Below are positions 7,116 through 11,547 of a stretch of DNA of 11,547 nt, piece after piece. The notes below the pieces were generated by a model, which saw only the letters and a list, made by a program, of their open reading frames with translations, did no database searches and had not been told where the DNA came from. The stretch's first letter is position 1; every line of letters begins with the position of its first letter. Location: contig JBKQNY010000112.1 of the NCBI GenBank assembly GCA_052145775.1, positions 1 through 11,547 on the forward strand, in the 5' to 3' direction. This DNA is from CAVYPR01 sp052145775. GTDB lineage: Bacteria; Actinomycetota; Acidimicrobiia; Acidimicrobiales; RAAP-2. Made by a program: the position numbers and the translations under genes.

Positions 7116-7134
7116 GCGGAATTCCGCAATTGCG
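7116..7134. promoter_or_regulatory. Two overlapping perfect palindromes in the carboxyltransferase-pilM divergent region
   Basis: GCGGAATTCCGC (7116-7127) and CGCAATTGCG (7125-7134) are each perfectly self-complementary and share three bases. They lie just upstream of the carboxyltransferase start and about 160 nt upstream of pilM. Such sites commonly bind dimeric regulators, and the position would allow control of either gene. The symmetry is seen; regulation is inferred. Confidence 0.4.
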
Positions 7135-7157
7135 ACCACAAAGTTGACCATTTGTAG

Positions 7158-7166
7158 TGATACAGT
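7158..7166 (+). promoter_or_regulatory. Candidate extended -10 promoter for the pilM-N operon
   Basis: TGATACAGT fits the extended -10 form TG-n-TANNNT, giving a predicted start near 7173 and a leader of about 120 nt before the GTG at 7292. A TTGACC hexamer at 7144-7149 is only 11 nt upstream of TACAGT, too close for a standard -35 pairing. CCACAA (7136-7141) and TTGTGG (7165-7170) form a 6-bp inverted repeat around this site. Confidence 0.35.
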
Positions 7167-7291
7167 TGTGGCTACGTCGTTTAAGACCTGACGGCATCCC
7201 GGGGTTGATGGGCATCCTTGGGGGTCGGCAAGTCGTGGCAGGACCATGACGTATCCCTGCCTCGGCCTGGCCGGATGACGGGGGAAGGTAC

Positions 7292-8986
7292 GTGGCACAG
7301 AGGATTGTCGGGCTGGACATCGGTACCAGCGCGATTCGGGCCGTAGAACTAAGTGTCGAAGACGGGTCTCGGCCCGTACTCCTTGCCTACGGTCAGGTCG
7401 GATTGCAGCCCAACGCCATTGTCGACGGCGAGGTGCAGGACCGGTCACAGGTGGTCCATGCCCTGCAGCGCCTCTGGCAAGAAGGCGGTTTCAAGGAGCG
7501 CCGCGTGCGGCTGGGGGTTGCGGGGTTGCGCGCAATTACCCGGGAAGTCGACATGCCACCAGTTCCCCCCGACGAGCTCAACGAAGCTGTCCTCTTTCAA
7601 TCGGACGACGTCGTCCCATTCCCGCTCGAGCAGACGGCGCTGTCGGCCAAGGTGATCGCGACCTTCACCGACCCCGACGGCGCCCCGACCATAAGGGTGC
7701 TGGTCGCGGCGGCACACCGCGACCTCATCGACGGGATTGTCAAGGCGGTTACCGAAGCCGGACTAGAACCCACCGGCATCGACCTTGACACCGCCGCCCT
7801 GGCCAGGGCGCTCCACGACCCGAGCTTCGAAGGGCGACCGGAGGCGATCGTGTCGGTCGGGGCGGGACTGACGATGGTCGTCGTCCACCAGGATGCACAG
7901 CTACAGTTCGTTCGCACCATCGACCTGGGGGGTGCGAACATCACGGCGGCGATCGCCGGGGCGCTCGACCTACCAATGGTCGATTCTGAGGCGATCAAGC
8001 GTCAGCTCGGCGCCGATGGTGGCAACGATTCCCGGGCTGTGTCAGCAACCGCCGAGGTTGTGACGGAGCTCGTCGATGAGATTCAGAGCTCCATCCGCTT
8101 CTTCTCGTCACTGCCCGGGCGAAGCTCTCCCGAGAGGATCCTGGTCACCGGCGCCGGCGCGCAAGTCGCAGGATTCATGGACACTCTCCAGAACGGGTTC
8201 AACGTCCCGGTGTTGGCCGCCGCACCGCTCTCCCTCATTGACACCAGCCATCTGCAGATCCCTGAGGAGCAGGCAGAGGCGATCAACCAGACCTTGGCCG
8301 TGCCGGTCGGACTCGCGCTGCCGGATCCGAGCGGGGAGCATTTCAACCTCCTTCCTCCTGAGGTGGTCGAAGAGCGCGAACGTCGACGCATCCTGCGTGG
8401 GCTGGCAGCCTGCGGTGTGGCGGTGCTGCTCCTGTTGCTGGCCGGAACCGCATGGAGGATCGTAAGCGTCCGGACTGCCAAGAACAACGTGACGTCGCTC
8501 CAAAATCAATTGACTTTTATCAACAAGGTGGAAATACCGAAGTACGACAAGGCCGTCGCACTCTCCAAGCAGGTCAAAGCCCTCCAGGCGAAGTATGCGC
8601 CGCTGGTTGCCAGTGAAGTTGACTGGCTCGTCGTCTTGAATCAGTTCGGTGAGTACTTGCCGTCCAATGCCGTGCTTGCAAGTCTCACGATGACCGTGTC
8701 AAACCTACCTGGAGAGCCAAAATCCTCAACAAGCAAGTCGAAGAGGTCGGCAAAGACGTCTTCAACGGTAGCCGTCATCGGCACCGGAAGTGCGACCGTA
8801 AATGTCCCGAATCTCACAGCATTGCCATCCTTTGGAAACTCGATGAACCATTCTCCCGCGCTGACGCTCGGCCCACTCTCGGGATCGCTTGCAACCGGCT
8901 CACAAGTAAGTTTCACCCTCACTTTCACAATCAACCAACACGCCGGCTCGCGACGGCTTGGCCTGTATACCCAATCGGCAACATGA
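7292..8986 (+). CDS. pilM-pilN: Fused type IV pilus assembly protein PilM-PilN
   Basis: 564 residues, against about 350 for PilM and about 200 for PilN. Residues 1 to about 345 are PilM, an actin-like ATPase that binds the cytoplasmic tail of PilN. Visible motifs are the phosphate-1 loop VGLDIGTSAIRAVEL (6-20), a phosphate-2 segment SVGAGLTMVVV with FVRTIDLGG, and the adenosine motif ILVTGAGAQVAGF. At residue 351 the PilN docking motif FNLLPPE appears. Next come a basic stretch (ERERRR), a transmembrane helix (about 370-390, GVAVLLLLLAG...) and a periplasmic-type PilN domain. This last domain has a coiled coil and an LNQFGEYLPSNAVLASLTM segment typical of Fimbrial_assembly PilN. No stop or frameshift separates the two parts. 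The start is GTG 7292, preceded by GGGGGAAGG. The stop overlaps pilO (ATGA). GC falls from about 70% in the PilM half to about 50% after roughly 8490. Confidence 0.92.
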   Translation: MAQRIVGLDIGTSAIRAVELSVEDGSRPVLLAYGQVGLQPNAIVDGEVQDRSQVVHALQRLWQEGGFKERRVRLGVAGLRAITREVDMPPVPPDELNEAVLFQSDDVVPFPLEQTALSAKVIATFTDPDGAPTIRVLVAAAHRDLIDGIVKAVTEAGLEPTGIDLDTAALARALHDPSFEGRPEAIVSVGAGLTMVVVHQDAQLQFVRTIDLGGANITAAIAGALDLPMVDSEAIKRQLGADGGNDSRAVSATAEVVTELVDEIQSSIRFFSSLPGRSSPERILVTGAGAQVAGFMDTLQNGFNVPVLAAAPLSLIDTSHLQIPEEQAEAINQTLAVPVGLALPDPSGEHFNLLPPEVVEERERRRILRGLAACGVAVLLLLLAGTAWRIVSVRTAKNNVTSLQNQLTFINKVEIPKYDKAVALSKQVKALQAKYAPLVASEVDWLVVLNQFGEYLPSNAVLASLTMTVSNLPGEPKSSTSKSKRSAKTSSTVAVIGTGSATVNVPNLTALPSFGNSMNHSPALTLGPLSGSLATGSQVSFTLTFTINQHAGSRRLGLYTQSAT

Positions 8987-9591
8987 TCGATTCGACCGTT
9001 CTCAAGAAGACGATTAAGCGGCCCCGCGTGCTGTTGTCGATCGTCGCCGCCGTCGTCATCGTACTCATTTGGGCTGTGGCGTTTTTCATTCCCGAAGGGA
9101 ACAAAATCTCGTCGCTCAAGGCCGAGCAAGCCACCATTGATTCGAAGATGGCTATTGGCAATGCAAAAGTGTCTCGTTACCGGCATACATATCAGCACTC
9201 CGCACAGCTCAAGACAGTGCAGACGCAATTGAATGCCGCAGTTCCCGCAGATGCAGACGCCTACAATTACGTTCAGTCACTGTCGGCGGCAGCGGGCGCG
9301 GCGGGTGTCCACCTCACAGCGATCTCTATTTCCTCGACCCCGAGCCGCTCGAGTACACCACGGTCCGCTGCACTTGAGCAGACCCCTGTCACCATGACGG
9401 TAAAGGGAACGTACGACCAGCTCCTGTCGCTCATCACCAAGATCTACAAATTGCCGCGGCTGACTGACATTGACGGAATGGACATCACCGGAGGGGGCGC
9501 GACTTCCAACCGGTCGACCATTCTCAGCGCAAGTTTCACGCTTATGGCATTCTCAGCCGCGAGCCCGACGTCCAGTTCGTCGGGAGGATAG
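8983..9591 (+). CDS. pilO: Type IV pilus inner-membrane protein PilO
   Basis: 202-residue bitopic membrane protein, near the usual PilO length. A short basic cytoplasmic tail (KKTIKRPR, about 8-15) leads into one transmembrane helix (about 16-36). A coiled-coil region follows (about 40-85, SSLKAEQATIDSKM...LKTVQTQLNAAVP), and then a ferredoxin-like domain with YNYVQSLSAAAGAAGVHL and the VTMTVKGTYDQLLSLITKI pattern of PilO. A low-complexity Ser/Thr tail ends the protein. PilO pairs with PilN to form the alignment subcomplex linking the cytoplasmic motor to the outer parts of the pilus machine. Its ATG overlaps the stop of the PilM-PilN gene by 4 nt, implying translational coupling. It shares the lower GC of the PilN segment. 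Confidence 0.88.
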   Translation: MIDSTVLKKTIKRPRVLLSIVAAVVIVLIWAVAFFIPEGNKISSLKAEQATIDSKMAIGNAKVSRYRHTYQHSAQLKTVQTQLNAAVPADADAYNYVQSLSAAAGAAGVHLTAISISSTPSRSSTPRSAALEQTPVTMTVKGTYDQLLSLITKIYKLPRLTDIDGMDITGGGATSNRSTILSASFTLMAFSAASPTSSSSGG

Positions 9592-9593
9592 GG

Positions 9594-9932
9594 ATGACCG
9601 GATTGGGACGCGAAAGGTGGCAATCAGTCAATATTTGTCGTGCCGGCATGCTGTCCAGCCGTCCGGCGCGCCGAGGGCGCGCTGCAGTCGCCCTGTGCAG
9701 TCTTCTCGCCGTTTGCGCGCTGTCCGCAGGTTGCACCGGTGCCGCACAGGCTTCGTATGCCGGCAAGAGCCACCAGATCTTCGAAACCAAGGCAACCCAA
9801 CCCACGACCAGGTCCAGAGCCTCGGTGGAAACGACCACGACGACCTCGGCCCTCCCCGCGTGTGGGTCTCCCCGCGATCCGTTCGACCCAACGGGCGCGC
9901 CACCCCCCGGGGGATCCCCGGCGATCTGCTGA
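9594..9932 (+). CDS. Small lipoprotein, PilP-like
   Basis: 112 residues. A basic N-region and hydrophobic stretch (about 28-46) end in LSAGC, a lipobox with the lipidated cysteine at C47. The mature part is a Thr/Ser/Ala-rich, probably disordered segment and a short C-terminal block, CGSPRDPFDPTGA..., ending in a second Cys. The RDPF-x-P element recalls the RxPFxP segment of PilP, which binds PilN/PilO. Together with its place directly after pilO this makes a PilP-like role likely, but the folded PilP beta-domain is absent. The ATG at 9594 is preceded by GGGAGG (7 nt spacing) and lies 2 nt after the pilO stop. The internal ATG at 9648 would give a more typical signal peptide but lacks such a site. 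The last two cysteines could form a disulfide. It may be a minimal monoderm version or another pilus lipoprotein. Confidence 0.6.
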   Translation: MTGLGRERWQSVNICRAGMLSSRPARRGRAAVALCSLLAVCALSAGCTGAAQASYAGKSHQIFETKATQPTTRSRASVETTTTTSALPACGSPRDPFDPTGAPPPGGSPAIC

Positions 9933-10025
9933 CCAAATTCTCCGCCTTCAGCCCTGCGTTCGGACTCATTTCCAGCGCACGCCGTAGTTGAAGTCCCCTG
10001 AAGTGGTGTCGCCTGGAGGGCTCAC
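9933..10025. other. Short non-coding gap between the pilus operon and the IS, with a possible minus-strand gene tail
   Basis: All three plus frames are closed by stops at 9985, 9989 and 9999. TGAAGT is repeated 10 bases apart (9989 and 9999). On the minus strand, 10025-9966 reads as 19 codons with mostly G/C third positions, ending DFNYGVRWK and a stop. It might be the end of a broken gene. No terminator hairpin is evident after the lipoprotein gene. Confidence 0.3.
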
Positions 10026-10033
10026 CAATTGGT
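10026..10033. repeat. Target-site duplication, left copy
   Basis: CAATTGGT, identical to 11459-11466 and directly abutting the IS end. Eight bases is the duplication length of ISL3-family elements. Confidence 0.9.
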
Positions 10034-10057
10034 GGCTCTACGCGACCAACTGGGGAG
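10034..10057. repeat. Terminal inverted repeat of the ISL3 element (transposase 3' side)
   Basis: It begins GGCTCTACGCG and ends TGGGGAG. It matches the reverse complement of 11435-11458 at 19 of 24 positions. The transposase stop codon (10038-10040) lies inside it. Confidence 0.9.
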
Positions 10058-11345
10058 AGCGGGTTCTGATCCTCGGCGGTGACGGGCGTCTCGGCCACGT
10101 GACACCGCCGGCATGAAGGAGCACACGCAGTCGGTAGTGCTCGAAGGTGCTGAACCCCCTGCCGGCCCGCTTGATCTTCTTCACGCACAGGTTGAGGCCC
10201 TCGGTCGGGCCGTTAGAGGCTCCCGTGCGATGGTGGTTCAAGATCTCGGTGTGCCAGCGCACCAAGGTGTCGCCCAAGGCCCTGATCTCCTTCACTCCGT
10301 CGGCCCGGCAGCCGGCAATGGCCTTGTTCAAGAGCAGCGCTGCTTCTTGGACGTCCTCGGTGAGATAGACGTCACGCACTGACTCCTTGGCCAACCAGGC
10401 ACCGAGCAGCTCGTCGTGGGGGTCACCGAACCGCAGCCCCAAGAGCACCCGGTTGCGGCCACGATCGTTGAGGCGTTCCATCCCTGAGAGAAGGAGCTTG
10501 CGGATCGAGAAGAGCGGATCGTGCTTGCGGCCCCGGTGGCCCAGGGTCTCGTTCTGCACCCTGCGGCGGACCTGGTCCACGCAGCGGTTGGCCACCCGCA
10601 CCACGTGGAACGCGTCGGCCACCCGGATGGTGTGGTCCAAGTGCGGACTCGTGCCGCGCCGGTAGCCCTCGGCCAGGTCGGTGGCCACCACAGAGATGCC
10701 CCCGAGCCAGTCGGGGTTCTGTCCCGCACACCATCGCCGCAGGTCAACTGCTGCGTTGCCCTCGATCATGTCGATCAAGATCCGCCGGTCGAGATCGACC
10801 AGGCCCGTCGCGTAGATGGTCGTGTGCTCGGGGGTGGCCGAGAGGAACGAGGTCTCGTCGATCCCCATGGCCCCCACCGGGCCGACCCGCTCGGGGTCTT
10901 GGACCAGGGGGGTGCCGTGGTACTTCCCCGCTCCCATCACCGTCCACCAGCAGACCCCGAGCTCACGGGCGACGACGGCGACCGGCAGGGCGAGCTCTCC
11001 CACCTGTCGGGTGGCCTCAGCCCCGGCTCGAAGGGTGAGGACGGCTCGAGGAGGGACGTGGGCAGACCCCTCGGTCCAGGTCTTGGCCGGACAGTCGGTG
11101 TCGGTGCAGCGCCACCGGCGCTTCAGCCAGACCAGGCGTGCTGGGCGGCCGAAGCACGGCAGGTCCCGGATGTCGCACCGGAGCCGGCCCTGCGCCTCGG
11201 CCCGGCAGCCACAGGTCCAACAGCCCACCACGTCGGCCACCGATTCCACGGTGACCACCACTTCTGAGGAGGTCTCGTTGACCGAGAGCACCCGGAACCC
11301 GTCCAATCCCAACAGTGCCTCGGCCAGCCCGGTAGCGTCATCCAT
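10038..11345 (-). CDS. tnp: ISL3-family transposase
   Basis: 435-residue DDE transposase. An N-terminal zinc-binding region (C42, C45, C47, then C80, C85 within WRCTDTDCPAKTW) matches the zf-ISL3 domain. A helix-turn-helix follows (about 115-140, LPVAVVARELGVCWWTVM). The catalytic domain has GIDETSF (D163), VVATDLAEGYRRG (D223) and a distal SNGPTEGLN (E382), the DDE triad of the ISL3 transposase domain. No frameshift or internal stop is present. The ATG at 11343-11345 is preferred because GAGGAGGAA lies 9 nt upstream. A GTG 13 codons further upstream (11382-11384) is possible but overlaps the ribosome-binding site region and has none of its own. The C-terminal end reaches into the terminal repeat. 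Confidence 0.95.
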   Translation of the reverse strand: MDDATGLAEALLGLDGFRVLSVNETSSEVVVTVESVADVVGCWTCGCRAEAQGRLRCDIRDLPCFGRPARLVWLKRRWRCTDTDCPAKTWTEGSAHVPPRAVLTLRAGAEATRQVGELALPVAVVARELGVCWWTVMGAGKYHGTPLVQDPERVGPVGAMGIDETSFLSATPEHTTIYATGLVDLDRRILIDMIEGNAAVDLRRWCAGQNPDWLGGISVVATDLAEGYRRGTSPHLDHTIRVADAFHVVRVANRCVDQVRRRVQNETLGHRGRKHDPLFSIRKLLLSGMERLNDRGRNRVLLGLRFGDPHDELLGAWLAKESVRDVYLTEDVQEAALLLNKAIAGCRADGVKEIRALGDTLVRWHTEILNHHRTGASNGPTEGLNLCVKKIKRAGRGFSTFEHYRLRVLLHAGGVTWPRRPSPPRIRTRSPQLVA

Positions 11346-11354
11346 CGTCAGGGG

Positions 11355-11363
11355 TTCCTCCTC
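11355..11363 (-). promoter_or_regulatory. Shine-Dalgarno sequence of the transposase
   Basis: It reads GAGGAGGAA on the minus strand, 9 nt before the ATG at 11345. It decides for that start over the upstream GTG. Confidence 0.7.
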
Positions 11364-11434
11364 GTTGGGTCGTCGAACAACCACAACGATGTCGGGACCC
11401 CTGACCGCGTAGGTGGACCCCTCGCTACTTCACG

Positions 11435-11458
11435 CTCCCCACTTCAACGCGGAGAGCC
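11435..11458. repeat. Terminal inverted repeat of the ISL3 element (transposase 5' side)
   Basis: Read on the minus strand it begins GGCTCTCCGCG and ends TGGGGAG. It pairs with 10034-10057 (19 of 24 positions). The 89-base leader between it and the transposase ATG should hold the transposase promoter; no clear -10 is identified. Confidence 0.9.
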
Positions 11459-11466
11459 CAATTGGT
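11459..11466. repeat. Target-site duplication, right copy
   Basis: CAATTGGT, identical to 10026-10033. The 81 bases after it hold no gene I can support. Confidence 0.9.
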
Positions 11467-11547
11467 TGGGTCATCGGAGCCGCATTGAATCGCCCTGGGA
11501 TTGATAGAGGCTCTGCCCTGCCCTGGGTTGTGCGGAGTCGATGTATT

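Larger units (their letters stand above)
10034..11458 (-). mobile_element. Complete ISL3-family insertion sequence (1,425 bp)
   Basis: The element has one transposase gene, 24-bp imperfect terminal inverted repeats starting GGCTCT (10034-10057 and 11435-11458, 19 of 24 bases matching) and an exact 8-bp duplication outside both ends. Length, repeat type, duplication length and transposase all agree with ISL3. Transcription of the transposase is leftward, facing the plus-strand pilus operon. The intact ends and perfect duplication suggest recent insertion and probable competence for movement. Confidence 0.93.

Noticed and set aside
7099..7320. Upstream extension of the carboxyltransferase frame (74 extra codons) into the pilM gene start
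   Set aside because: It would cover the whole divergent promoter region and overlap pilM. The extra residues are Cys/Pro/Arg-rich and unlike the missing N-lobe.
11486..11514. Sequence starting TGAATCGCCCTGGG that resembles an IS3-type terminal repeat
   Set aside because: Only a loose resemblance from memory. No matching second end or transposase is in the window and it runs off the edge.
1..11547. tRNA, rRNA, CRISPR array or riboswitch
   Set aside because: No cloverleaf, repeat-spacer array or conserved riboswitch core was seen. Most of the window is coding.

Overview
The window is GC-rich DNA, with hand-counted 60-base lines at about 70-75% GC in most genes and about 50% in one stretch. 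It carries a chromosomal type IV pilus (T4P) assembly cluster. A pilus platform with a PilP-like lipoprotein, an actinobacterial-style acyl-CoA carboxyltransferase, GTG starts, TANNNT hexamers 6-8 nt in front of start codons (as in leaderless transcripts) and no outer-membrane secretin gene all suggest a high-GC actinobacterium. Acidimicrobiia is my best guess, but it is an inference and not proven by the sequence.

Layout, left to right. Bases 1-2498 (minus strand) hold the 5' end of pilC (platform protein) and a complete pilB (extension ATPase). Bases 2717-3550 (plus) hold a pilD-like prepilin peptidase that converges on pilT (retraction ATPase, minus, 3564-4667). A palindrome with opposed -10-like hexamers lies between pilT and a divergent small membrane-anchored protein of unknown function (plus, 4767-5318). 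That gene converges on a 110-residue unknown protein (minus, 5338-5670), which lies downstream of a carboxyltransferase of the acetyl/propionyl-CoA carboxylase type (minus, 5749-7098). A 193-base divergent intergenic region with overlapping palindromes precedes a plus-strand operon. This operon encodes a fused PilM-PilN protein (7292-8986), PilO (overlapping by 4 nt) and a PilP-like lipoprotein (to 9932). From 10034 to 11458 there is a complete ISL3-type insertion sequence with 24-bp imperfect inverted repeats and an exact 8-bp target duplication (CAATTGGT).

How the genes work together: PilB and PilT power pilus extension and retraction, and PilC is the inner-membrane platform. PilM (cytoplasmic, actin-like) docks on the N-terminal peptide of PilN, and PilN pairs with PilO to form the alignment complex. 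A PilP-like lipoprotein would sit at the outer face of the membrane. PilD would process prepilins, but no pilin gene is seen here.

The most notable points are: (1) PilM and PilN are one polypeptide; (2) the PilD homologue has lost the Asp of its GxGD catalytic motif (GAGR instead), although its cysteine motif and first Asp are kept; (3) PilB has a duplicated N-terminal domain with a long Pro/Ala/Ser/Thr linker; (4) a carboxyltransferase gene with a shortened N-terminal lobe sits inside the pilus cluster; (5) there are palindromic divergent promoter regions; (6) an apparently recent, intact IS lies just downstream of the pilM-N/O/P operon.
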